From an uncultured Bacteroidales bacterium (GTDB taxonomy: Bacteria; Bacteroidota; Bacteroidia; Bacteroidales; F082): a stretch of 64,000 nt of DNA. The notes under the pieces are model-generated. The model saw nothing but the letters and a program-made list of their open reading frames with translations. It did not search any database and was not told the DNA's origin. Positions 7,390-14,793 of this stretch are shown piece by piece. The position numbers and the translations under genes were made by a program. The stretch's first letter is position 1; every line of letters begins with the position of its first letter. Location of the stretch: NCBI GenBank assembly GCA_900317055.1, contig ONFF01000025.1, positions 1 through 64,000 on the forward strand. The letters are read 5' to 3'.

Positions 7390-8070
7390 CTAAGGACAGC
7401 GGCAAGGCTGAGCACTCGGTATAGGCTCAATCTTGCCCAAGAAATGCGGCTGTTTGTTGACCATCAAATCGAGAACCACCTTCACCTTGGCCAAGGCCTC
7501 GCGGAGGTGGTTCTTCAGATATATCTTTCTGCCTGCAGTGTAGTCCTGTGCACAAAAAGCGATGGCATCAAGGTCATAATGACTGGCGATGTAAATAGCA
7601 CGCTCGTTGTGCCATTGCTGCGAGACCACCGTTACCGAGTCCTGGGCAAAGACCTTCTTGGCCCGCACCATGGAATCAAATGTTCGAAATCCAGCACAGT
7701 CAAGATAGATGACCGAATCGGGCACACCTCTCTCAACGAGCGACTGACGCATCGACTCGGGCTCATTGTAATGGCTTATGTGGTTGTCGCCGCTGAGCAG
7801 TAAATAGGATACTTTGTGAGCAAAATAGAGTTCTGCCGCAGCATCCATACGATATTGGTAATATCTGTTTGGGCGGCCATTCACAAGGGGAATGGTCCCT
7901 AAAACCAACCCAACCTTACGGTATGGCACCTCGCTTACCTCAGAATACGCCCTGCCCTTGGCTTGATGTTTCACAACATCATTGCAGATACCTATCGTGC
8001 CTCCGCCGATAGCCAATACCAAAAGAAGGGCTACGAAAATGATTCTGCCCCAACGACGCTTTGCTTTCAT
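7390..8070 (-). CDS. SanA-like DUF218 membrane protein
   Basis: A 226-residue protein with one N-terminal membrane helix and a DUF218 (SanA/YdcF) domain: VGLVLGT, the NRYYQYRMDAAAELYF stretch, LLLSGDN, and FRTFDSMVRAKKVF. E. coli SanA affects envelope permeability to vancomycin, but its biochemical activity is unsettled. The ATG at 8068-8070 is chosen because the longer frame would run back into the preceding small gene. It follows the 59-residue gene by 10 nt and converges with the aldo/keto reductase gene, leaving only 4 nt between stop codons. Confidence 0.88.
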   Translation of the reverse strand: MKAKRRWGRIIFVALLLVLAIGGGTIGICNDVVKHQAKGRAYSEVSEVPYRKVGLVLGTIPLVNGRPNRYYQYRMDAAAELYFAHKVSYLLLSGDNHISHYNEPESMRQSLVERGVPDSVIYLDCAGFRTFDSMVRAKKVFAQDSVTVVSQQWHNERAIYIASHYDLDAIAFCAQDYTAGRKIYLKNHLREALAKVKVVLDLMVNKQPHFLGKIEPIPSAQPCRCP

Positions 8071-8080
8071 TTTTGAGTGT

Positions 8081-8260
8081 TTATTTCGCAGGCTCCCACT
8101 TGCAGCGGACGGGCGACACAATGGCGCCTTCCTTCTTCAAGGCATCGAAAGCCTTGTCGACCACTTTACGGTCAAGGCCGGTCATTTCGGCCACTTTACC
8201 GGCATTCACGGGAGCGCCAGCCTCACGCATGGCTTGCAGCACTTGTTCTTTTGCTTCCAT
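8081..8260 (-). CDS. Small winged-helix-like protein (59 aa)
   Basis: The reading frame encodes 59 residues beginning MEAKEQVLQAMREAGAPVN and ending VRCKWEPAK. The helix-turn-helix pattern is AGKVAEMTGLDRKVVDKAFDAL, followed by KKEGAIVSPVRC as the wing strand. It resembles MarR/Rrf2-type DNA-binding folds reduced to the winged helix. It has a TATCTTTG -7 box on the minus strand at 8292-8299, 31 nt upstream, and precedes the sanA-like gene. It may be a small regulator; its target is unknown. Confidence 0.75.
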   Translation of the reverse strand: MEAKEQVLQAMREAGAPVNAGKVAEMTGLDRKVVDKAFDALKKEGAIVSPVRCKWEPAK

Positions 8261-8377
8261 TTTTCGAATATTTAAGGTTAAGAATAGACGGCAAAGATAG
8301 CATTTTTATTGTTGCCGCAACCCTCTCGTTACAACGTTTTCGCAAAACCCCTATCTTTGCACCAAGATTCTATTCCT

Positions 8378-11300
8378 ATGAAAAGCGAGAATAGAGAACG
8401 GGATATTTATAAAACCACCCTTGTTGGCGGAGCCGTGAATGTGATCCTACTGCTGTTCAAGTTCATCGCAGGCATATTAGGGCACAGCTCCGCCATGATT
8501 GCCGACGCTATCCACTCGCTTTCCGATTTCGTGACAGACATCATCGTGCTGGTCTTTGTCAAGATCAGTAACAAGCCGCAAGACAAGTCGCACGACTATG
8601 GGCACGGCAAATACGAAACTCTGGCGCTCACCATCATCGGCATTGCCTTGATGGCAGTCGCCATCAGCATCATTGTGAAAGGTGCCATTAAGATTGCCGC
8701 CTGGGCCAACGGCGAGGTGCTCGAAGCACCTGGAATGCTGGCTTTCTGGGCTGCCATTGTGTCAATTGTTCTGAAAGAGGCCGTTTACCGCTATTCCATC
8801 GTCAAAGCGAAAAAGCTGAACTCAAAGGCTTTGGAGGCGAATGCGTGGCATCATCGCAGCGACGCGCTGTCGTCAATAGGTACAGCCGTGGGCATCGGCG
8901 GTGCCATCTTCCTTGGTGAGCGATGGACCATCCTCGACCCCGTTGCTTCGGTGGCGGTGGGTGCTTTCATCGTCAAGGTTGCCTTCGACCTGCTCAAGAA
9001 CGGCATCGGTGACCTGATGGAGCAGTCATTACCTGATGAAGTGGAAAATGAAATCCTAAAATTGGTCGCTGAAATGCCCGGTGTCGACGAACCTCACGAC
9101 CTACGCACCCGACGCATCGGCAACCACTATGCCATCGAATTACACATCCTGATGGACGGCGACATCAGCCTCAAGGAAGCCCACGACAAAGCCTCAGAAG
9201 TGGAAGACCTGCTCCGTCAACATTACGGAGAAGAAACGCATGTGGCGGTCCATGTGGAGCCAAAAGAGAAGCCTTCAAATAAGACCACATTGAAAAGCAT
9301 TTTAGTTCTGCTTTTCCTTGCCCTTTCCTTTGGCGCACAAGCCCAAACGGTTGACAGCCTTTCACTTGGCCCTATCTTTGTCAACGAAGGCGAGACCACC
9401 ATCTACCACATCAGCCGCGACCCGAAGGCAAGACAAGGCACCATCTCAGATGCCCTGCAAAATGTTCCAGGCGTTAAAGTCGACACCGAAGGCAACATCA
9501 CCTTGCGTGGAGTGGACAATGTAGAGCTATTCATCAACGGGCGGCCTTCTCATTTCGATGAAGAAAGCCAGAAAAACTACCTTCAACAGGTGAAGGCCAT
9601 CTCCATCGAACGCATCGAAGTGATGACCAATCCCTCGGCACAATACACTTCAGCCTCTGACACAGGCGTCATCAACATCATTACGGATACTGGAGACAGT
9701 TCTGAACAGCATCTCAGCATCGGCCTGCAATCCAACACCCGCCCCAATGTTTCGCCTTGGCTGTCCTACATCTGGAGCAACAAAAAATGGTCGTTCAACG
9801 CCAATCTGAAAGGCGGCTATTCAGGTGTCAAAGAGCATTCTCATGGCTACAGTTACTCCTTTGTGGACCATTTAGAGAGCGGCTTGCCTGGCGGACTCGA
9901 CACGACCAGCATCACGCGCTATTCCAGAAACGACACCTCTTTTAATTATGAGGTCGAAGCCTTCCTCAAAGCCGAATACCGCCCCAATCGACAAAACGAT
10001 TTCACAGTCTACTTCGGCATCAGCCCAAGCATGAGCCATGCTTCTTCATTCTCCAACACCTATCGGAAGGAGTACATCAACGACATTGGAGAATACGACT
10101 ATGCCATCCACAACGAAAACCGCCAAAACTACTCCGTTGGTGCCATAGGTATCGGCTGGCAGCATCGTTTCGACCAACCTGGACAATCCTTAGGCGTCTT
10201 CCTGAATTCCGAATACGATTTCGGCAATGGCATCGCAAAAGAACAGCGTACCTTTAAGAACCAGCCCCACCTCAACCGCGATATCATCAGCACCAACGAC
10301 TTCACAGACATAGGCTACGATGCCAAAGTGGAATACACCCACCCCTATCGTTTTCCAATAACTGAAGGAAAGGCCCCGCATTTCGGAGAAATCTACCTGA
10401 GCCTCACTGACTACATGAAGCCTGACAACAACATCGGCATATACGACACCTTAGGAGCAGATGGCTACGTCACCGACTGGAACCGCTCCGAAAACCGCCG
10501 TTTCAGCACCAACAAAGCGGCTGCCACTTTAATGGTATTGCATCATATCGGGAACTCCATCACCATTAAGCCTGGCATCAGTTGGGAAAACGCTTGGATC
10601 AAATCACACTACCTTGACACCCCTGCATATGATACCCTTTTGCGGCATGCCTATTGGAGACCTTCATTGCACATCAGCTACCGAACACCGTCAATGCACA
10701 ACTTCAGTTTCAGCTATACCCGCAAGACTTATTATCCATGGGTACGCTATTTCACCAGAAAAAAAATGTATGACGAAGAATCGTTCTCGGTTGGCAATCC
10801 CACACTGAAGCCCACACTGATAGATGTTTTCGAACTGTCATGGGCCAAATACGCCGACCAACTAGGTTCGATAAGTGTGAAAGGCTATTTCAACAACTCC
10901 ATCAACGCCATTAACATGGTGAGCGATGTGGCATACGACTCTCTATGGAATCGTGTGGTACCTTTCAGCATACCCGTCAACCTTAACAAATACTATGAAA
11001 CAGGTGGAGAATTCAATGTCACCTACCGGCCAAACGCCACCTTCAACATCAGATTAGAAGCCAACATCTATGATTCTCACATTGAGACCTACTACAACAA
11101 AACCTTAGACAGTCTGATTCTCAGTAATATGTGGGCCTACAACTTGCGTCTCAGCACATGGGTCAAACTATGGGACAAACTCGAACTGCACGCCACCGCC
11201 TATTACAATTCACCCACGCAAACGCTCTTCGCCACCAAACAAACCGCCTACGGCATCGACTTTGGCCTTCGCGCCGACTTCTTCGGAAATCGGCTCTCCT

Positions 11301-11437
11301 TCCTCCTTAACGCTTTCGACATCTTCAACTGGAACAAAGAAGACAACTATACCTACAATCCCTATTACATTTCCTACAAATCAAACAAGGCCAACAGCCG
11401 TTATGTCAGCGTTGAGTTGATCTATAAAATTTGGTGA
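8378..11437 (+). CDS. Cation diffusion facilitator fused in frame to an outer-membrane TonB-receptor-like protein
   Basis: One open frame of 1019 residues from the ATG at 8378. Residues about 1-304 are a cation diffusion facilitator: ADAIHSLSDF and HHRSDA metal-site motifs in two helices, YGHGKYE loop, and a cytoplasmic domain ending HVAVHVEPKEK. A signal-peptide-like stretch follows (KSILVLLFLALSFGAQAQ) with a signal peptidase I-like AQA site. The rest is a plug domain (SDALQNVPGVKV, LRGVDNVELFINGR, IERIEVMTNPSAQY, GVINIIT) and a large beta-barrel. An in-frame TTG at 9290 would start the second protein as MKSILVLLFL and give 715 residues. Likely metal export or uptake; whether it is one chain, two overlapping genes or a lost stop is unresolved. 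Confidence 0.8.
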   Translation: MKSENRERDIYKTTLVGGAVNVILLLFKFIAGILGHSSAMIADAIHSLSDFVTDIIVLVFVKISNKPQDKSHDYGHGKYETLALTIIGIALMAVAISIIVKGAIKIAAWANGEVLEAPGMLAFWAAIVSIVLKEAVYRYSIVKAKKLNSKALEANAWHHRSDALSSIGTAVGIGGAIFLGERWTILDPVASVAVGAFIVKVAFDLLKNGIGDLMEQSLPDEVENEILKLVAEMPGVDEPHDLRTRRIGNHYAIELHILMDGDISLKEAHDKASEVEDLLRQHYGEETHVAVHVEPKEKPSNKTTLKSILVLLFLALSFGAQAQTVDSLSLGPIFVNEGETTIYHISRDPKARQGTISDALQNVPGVKVDTEGNITLRGVDNVELFINGRPSHFDEESQKNYLQQVKAISIERIEVMTNPSAQYTSASDTGVINIITDTGDSSEQHLSIGLQSNTRPNVSPWLSYIWSNKKWSFNANLKGGYSGVKEHSHGYSYSFVDHLESGLPGGLDTTSITRYSRNDTSFNYEVEAFLKAEYRPNRQNDFTVYFGISPSMSHASSFSNTYRKEYINDIGEYDYAIHNENRQNYSVGAIGIGWQHRFDQPGQSLGVFLNSEYDFGNGIAKEQRTFKNQPHLNRDIISTNDFTDIGYDAKVEYTHPYRFPITEGKAPHFGEIYLSLTDYMKPDNNIGIYDTLGADGYVTDWNRSENRRFSTNKAAATLMVLHHIGNSITIKPGISWENAWIKSHYLDTPAYDTLLRHAYWRPSLHISYRTPSMHNFSFSYTRKTYYPWVRYFTRKKMYDEESFSVGNPTLKPTLIDVFELSWAKYADQLGSISVKGYFNNSINAINMVSDVAYDSLWNRVVPFSIPVNLNKYYETGGEFNVTYRPNATFNIRLEANIYDSHIETYYNKTLDSLILSNMWAYNLRLSTWVKLWDKLELHATAYYNSPTQTLFATKQTAYGIDFGLRADFFGNRLSFLLNAFDIFNWNKEDNYTYNPYYISYKSNKANSRYVSVELIYKIW
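9290..11437 (+). CDS. Alternative start: outer-membrane receptor-like protein from internal TTG
   Basis: If translation restarts at the TTG at 9290, the product is 715 residues with a textbook signal peptide (MKSILVLLFLALSFGAQA then QT). A plug-like domain and a barrel of the Bacteroidetes outer-membrane family follow, without an N-terminal carboxypeptidase-like domain. No Shine-Dalgarno is visible. This entry is the second half of the joined frame, listed separately because its separate synthesis would resolve the topology problem of an inner- and outer-membrane protein in one chain. Confidence 0.45.
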   Translation: MKSILVLLFLALSFGAQAQTVDSLSLGPIFVNEGETTIYHISRDPKARQGTISDALQNVPGVKVDTEGNITLRGVDNVELFINGRPSHFDEESQKNYLQQVKAISIERIEVMTNPSAQYTSASDTGVINIITDTGDSSEQHLSIGLQSNTRPNVSPWLSYIWSNKKWSFNANLKGGYSGVKEHSHGYSYSFVDHLESGLPGGLDTTSITRYSRNDTSFNYEVEAFLKAEYRPNRQNDFTVYFGISPSMSHASSFSNTYRKEYINDIGEYDYAIHNENRQNYSVGAIGIGWQHRFDQPGQSLGVFLNSEYDFGNGIAKEQRTFKNQPHLNRDIISTNDFTDIGYDAKVEYTHPYRFPITEGKAPHFGEIYLSLTDYMKPDNNIGIYDTLGADGYVTDWNRSENRRFSTNKAAATLMVLHHIGNSITIKPGISWENAWIKSHYLDTPAYDTLLRHAYWRPSLHISYRTPSMHNFSFSYTRKTYYPWVRYFTRKKMYDEESFSVGNPTLKPTLIDVFELSWAKYADQLGSISVKGYFNNSINAINMVSDVAYDSLWNRVVPFSIPVNLNKYYETGGEFNVTYRPNATFNIRLEANIYDSHIETYYNKTLDSLILSNMWAYNLRLSTWVKLWDKLELHATAYYNSPTQTLFATKQTAYGIDFGLRADFFGNRLSFLLNAFDIFNWNKEDNYTYNPYYISYKSNKANSRYVSVELIYKIW

Positions 11438-11535
11438 ACAACTTCACAATAACAGATGATTTTTCAAGTTATATACAACATAATAAAGACAAATTTCAAC
11501 AACCCAAAATAATCAACAACTAAAACCAATTCAAA

Positions 11536-12132
11536 ATGAAAAAAGCATTAGCTATCGTGGCGCTCATCGCCGCAATGTTCGTTGCCGGAAAAGTGCAGGC
11601 ACAATCAATGATCTATGCAGGTTACGCTCCCGAATCCTTCGTTTCAGGGAATAATAGCAGCAACTATCAAGGTTTCTTCGCCGGATTCACCAAGAATTTT
11701 GGCCTCTCAAAAGGCATTGGTGTTGCCGCTGGTGCCGAATTCCGTATGAACACCAAGAGTGGAGACGCCTTCTTCGGATTTGGAACGGGTAAAAGCACCC
11801 AAGCCCTTATCGATGTCCCGATTCTGTTCAACTATAGTATCGGTATCAACCGCGACCTTGCAATCACACCTTTCGTTGGTCCCATGGTGAGCTTAGCTCT
11901 TGTAGGCAATACCAAAACAACAATTGGCAACAATACTACTACATCCAATTGGTATGGCGACAACAGCAGATTGAACCGTTTCAACCTCTACGCTGTGTTT
12001 GGTGCCGATGTAAAGTTCAGCCAATTCAACCTGTTTGGCGGCTATCGTCTCGGCCTGCTTGACCTCAATTCAAGCGACAACATTACCTTAAAGGCCAATG
12101 GTTTCTTCATTGGACTCGGCTACACCTTATAA
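11536..12132 (+). CDS. Outer-membrane beta-barrel protein (porin-like)
   Basis: A 198-residue protein with a clear signal peptide (cleavage near KVQAQS) and alternating hydrophobic strands, for example GFFAGFTKNFGLSKGIGVAAGAEFRM, ending in the strand GFFIGLGYTL, as in 8- to 10-stranded outer-membrane barrels. No enzymatic motif is visible. It follows the receptor-like gene by 98 nt without an obvious -7 box and may share its transcript. A strong terminator ends the unit. Confidence 0.75.
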   Translation: MKKALAIVALIAAMFVAGKVQAQSMIYAGYAPESFVSGNNSSNYQGFFAGFTKNFGLSKGIGVAAGAEFRMNTKSGDAFFGFGTGKSTQALIDVPILFNYSIGINRDLAITPFVGPMVSLALVGNTKTTIGNNTTTSNWYGDNSRLNRFNLYAVFGADVKFSQFNLFGGYRLGLLDLNSSDNITLKANGFFIGLGYTL

Positions 12133-12156
12133 TTTGAGGTTTTCAGACAAAACGAA

Positions 12157-12188
12157 ACGCGAGCGGCAATTGTCGCTCGCGTTTTTTT
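12157..12188 (+). terminator. Intrinsic terminator after the beta-barrel gene
   Basis: A 9-bp GC-rich stem (ACGCGAGCG/CGCTCGCGT) followed by a run of seven T on the plus strand, 25 nt past the stop codon. Confidence 0.92.
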
Positions 12189-12210
12189 GTTGTCCAAAAC
12201 ACAAGATCCT

Positions 12211-14430
12211 TTACTCTCCTAAAAGATGTTCAAACAAGAAGTTGTCAATCTTGTTGAAGAGGTGCATACGGCACTCGCCGCTGCCATATTCGTAGCCACC
12301 ATAAATGCCGTGGTTCTTGTTGGGATATATCATCAGGTCGAACTGCTTTCCGTTCGAAATCATGGCCTTGATGAGTTCCATGGCGTTCTGGTAGTGAACA
12401 TTGTCATCACCACTACCGTGGCAGAGCAGGTAGTTGCCCTTAATCATCGCTGTGTTATGAACAGGTGAATTTAGGTCGTAGCCGTCGGGATTCTCCTGAG
12501 GTGTGCGCATGAAACGCTCAGTGTAGACATTGTCGTAATAGCGCCAGTTGGTCACAGGAGCCACCGACACAGCCGTGCTGATGACATCGGCGCCCTTAGT
12601 AATGCCGTTGGCCGCCATGAAGCCACCGTAACTCCAGCCGTAGATACCGATACGGTCTGCATCCACATAGGGTTGTTTGGCCATGTACTTGGCGAGGGTA
12701 ATCATGTCCTCGGTCTCATATTTACCGAGTTGCAGGTAAGTCATCTTCTTGAACACTTCACCCTGAGCGCCGCTACCACGGTTGTTGATGGACACGCTGA
12801 TGATGCCATGCTGCGCCAGCAACTGCATCCACCAGTAATCGCTGTCGGCCCATGAATTGTTGACCGTCTGATGACCAGGACCACCATACACATAAATCAA
12901 AACAGGGTATTTCTTCGAAGGATCAAAGTCGGGAGGCAGGATTTGCCAAGCGTCCACATCAACTTGAGTGCCATCAGGCAAAGTGAAAGCCGGGTCACTG
13001 ATCTTCATGAGTTTCTTTTCACCGAGATTGAAGGTCTTCAACTTCTCGGCAAATTCATGGTTGTCCTCAAGCACACGCACCAGTTTACCCTTATTGGTGT
13101 AAAGTTCGAATTGGCGCGGCTGGTTGATGGTGCTGTTTATATTAATAAGGTAGCTGAAGTCGTTGCTAAATGTAGCTTGGTTGGTGCCTTCGCGACCAAT
13201 CACCTCGCGCATTTTACCTTCTAAGTTGACGGCATAAATCTGACGGTCGACGGGCGTGTTCTTTGCAGCTTGGAAATACACTTCCTTGCCATCGAAACCA
13301 TAGACTTCGGTCACATCCCAAGGGCCATTGGTAAGTTGTTTCGTCCGAATGCCATCGAGATTGCAAAGGTAGATGTGGTTGTAGCCGCTCCTTTCTGAAG
13401 TCATGAGGAAATGTTTTCCGTCTTCAAGGAAATGCCAGTCGTCAGTGATGTCGATGTAGTAGTCGTTTGTATCATCATAGAACACACGGCTCTTGCCTGT
13501 GTTGGCATCGGCGGCCAAAATCTCCAGATGATTCTGATGTCGGTTGAGGCGTTGGATGGCCAAAACATTGGCATCCTTAGTCCAAGCAATACGCGGCAGG
13601 TAAATATCGGTTTCCTTGCCCGTATCCATCTTCACGGTCTTACCGTTTTCGAGGTTGTAGACATAAATCTCGACGATGGAATTGTCCTCGCCTGCCTTGG
13701 GATACTTGAAGCTGTACCAGTCGGGATAAAGACCTTCGAACTCCTCCATCTGGAACTCGCGCACGTTCGACTCGTCAAACTTCATGAAGGCAATCTTCTT
13801 GCTGTCGGGCGACCAATAAAAGCCCTGCGAAAAGCTGAATTCTTCCTCGTAGACCCAGTCGGGGGCACCGTTGATGATATGGTTATAGAGGCCATCGTTC
13901 GTGAACTGCTTCTCCTCCCCTGTCTTCAAATCCTTGATGAACAAGTTATTGTCGCGCATAAAAGCAACTTTAGTGGCATCAGGCGAAAAAGTAGCCAGAC
14001 GCTGCTTGCCATTCTTCGAAAGAGGTTGTAAAGTCTTTGTGGCAAAGTCGTAAACATAATAATTGGCATGGAAAGAATGACGATAGATGCTCTCCATATC
14101 AGTAAGACACAACATCTTATCCTCATTCTCGCTCAACTCATAGTTCTGCAAGCCGATAGGCAACGAGTCGGGATGCATAGTAAGGTCGGTGATGCCGAAC
14201 AAGGTCTTTTCAAGCTTTCCTGTCTTGTAGTTGTAAATGTTGAGTTGGCCTTTCTCGAAGGAGCCGTAGGTCTTTCCGTCCTTCATCGAGTTCATGCCTC
14301 TGACGCTCTTGGCATAGAACGTGGGGCGCATGTAAAGGTCTTCCAAATCGAAATTCTTCTTCTCTTGGGCCGTAGCCGAAAGCGTTCCAAAAACAAGGAA
14401 CAAGCTGACTAATAGGTATTTAAACTTCAT
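12211..14430 (-). CDS. Secreted dipeptidyl peptidase IV (S9 family)
   Basis: A 739-residue protein with signal peptide MKFKYLLVSLFLVFG to SATAQ. The N-terminal region (about 30-480) is the eight-bladed propeller. The C-terminal alpha/beta hydrolase has nucleophile serine in GWSYGG, aspartate in GSGDDNVHYQN and histidine in NKNHGIYGG, as in DPP-IV enzymes that remove Xaa-Pro dipeptides. The substrate-anchoring double glutamate is present in VYEEEFSF. Such enzymes let asaccharolytic or proteolytic Bacteroidales use peptides. The ATG at 14428-14430 leaves a short leader after the -7 box TACCTTTG (14451-14458). Confidence 0.94.
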   Translation of the reverse strand: MKFKYLLVSLFLVFGTLSATAQEKKNFDLEDLYMRPTFYAKSVRGMNSMKDGKTYGSFEKGQLNIYNYKTGKLEKTLFGITDLTMHPDSLPIGLQNYELSENEDKMLCLTDMESIYRHSFHANYYVYDFATKTLQPLSKNGKQRLATFSPDATKVAFMRDNNLFIKDLKTGEEKQFTNDGLYNHIINGAPDWVYEEEFSFSQGFYWSPDSKKIAFMKFDESNVREFQMEEFEGLYPDWYSFKYPKAGEDNSIVEIYVYNLENGKTVKMDTGKETDIYLPRIAWTKDANVLAIQRLNRHQNHLEILAADANTGKSRVFYDDTNDYYIDITDDWHFLEDGKHFLMTSERSGYNHIYLCNLDGIRTKQLTNGPWDVTEVYGFDGKEVYFQAAKNTPVDRQIYAVNLEGKMREVIGREGTNQATFSNDFSYLININSTINQPRQFELYTNKGKLVRVLEDNHEFAEKLKTFNLGEKKLMKISDPAFTLPDGTQVDVDAWQILPPDFDPSKKYPVLIYVYGGPGHQTVNNSWADSDYWWMQLLAQHGIISVSINNRGSGAQGEVFKKMTYLQLGKYETEDMITLAKYMAKQPYVDADRIGIYGWSYGGFMAANGITKGADVISTAVSVAPVTNWRYYDNVYTERFMRTPQENPDGYDLNSPVHNTAMIKGNYLLCHGSGDDNVHYQNAMELIKAMISNGKQFDLMIYPNKNHGIYGGYEYGSGECRMHLFNKIDNFLFEHLLGE

Positions 14431-14450
14431 AACAAATAGATTTGATTGCA

Positions 14451-14458
14451 CAAAGGTA
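14451..14458 (-). promoter_or_regulatory. -7 box for the DPP-IV gene
   Basis: TACCTTTG on the minus strand, 20 nt upstream of the DPP-IV ATG, with TCTG 19 nt further upstream as a weak -33 element. Confidence 0.6.
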
Positions 14459-14487
14459 GAATTTTTTTGAAAAAAAGCAGAAAAAAT

Positions 14488-14518
14488 CTTGTGGGTTTCA
14501 GAAAAAGCCGTATTTTTG
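14488..14518 (+). promoter_or_regulatory. Promoter for the tRNA-Val pair
   Basis: CTTG-N19-TATTTTTG on the plus strand, 11 nt before the first tRNA-Val. It lies back to back with the DPP-IV promoter. Confidence 0.65.
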
Positions 14519-14529
14519 CACCCGCATTT

Positions 14530-14604
14530 GGGACGGTAGCTCAGTTGGTTTAGAGCGCATGCTTGACAGGCATGAGGTCACAAGTTCGATCCTTGTTCGC
14601 CCCA
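14530..14604 (+). tRNA. tRNA-Val (anticodon GAC)
   Basis: A 75-nt cloverleaf with D-arm, T-loop GTTCGAT and anticodon stem CATGC/GCATG holding loop TTGACAG, giving GAC. The acceptor stem GGGACGG pairs with TCGCCCC except for an A-C mismatch at the fourth pair (14533 with 14600) and a terminal G-T pair. CCA is not encoded. Confidence 0.93.
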
Positions 14605-14609
14605 CAGTA

Positions 14610-14635
14610 GAGACGCATTGAATGCGTCTCTTTTC
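14610..14635 (+). terminator. GAGACGC-type terminator between the tRNA-Val genes
   Basis: GAGACGCAT and ATGCGTCTC form a 9-bp stem with a 3-nt loop followed by TTTTCT. A close relative occurs at 19182-19208. Confidence 0.75.
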
Positions 14636-14654
14636 TAAACCCCAAACGGTTATC

Positions 14655-14732
14655 GGGACGTTAGCCCAGTTGGTTTAGAGCGCTGCCTTCACACGGCAGA
14701 GGTCACTGGTTCGAGTCCAGTACGTCCCACCA
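14655..14732 (+). tRNA. tRNA-Val (anticodon CAC)
   Basis: Acceptor GGGACGT pairs fully with ACGTCCC. Anticodon stem CTGCC/GGCAG holds loop TTCACAC, giving CAC, and the T-loop is GTTCGAG. The 3' CCA appears to be encoded (14730-14732), unlike the other tRNAs in the window. Confidence 0.93.
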
Positions 14733-14737
14733 ACAAC

Positions 14738-14763
14738 AAAACCCGCTGGTTTCAGCGGGTTTT
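14738..14763. terminator. Bidirectional terminator after tRNA-Val(CAC)
   Basis: An 11-bp stem (AAAACCCGCTG/CAGCGGGTTTT) with a 4-nt loop carries A and T tracts on both sides. It can stop the tRNA transcript on the plus strand and the C1 peptidase transcript on the minus strand. Confidence 0.88.
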
Positions 14764-14793
14764 GCGTTTTATTTAGCGCTTCTATAGCGTGTG

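Noticed and set aside
13411-14031. Open frame antisense to DPP-IV
   Set aside because: No signal, motif or promoter; the DPP-IV frame is complete with its catalytic residues.
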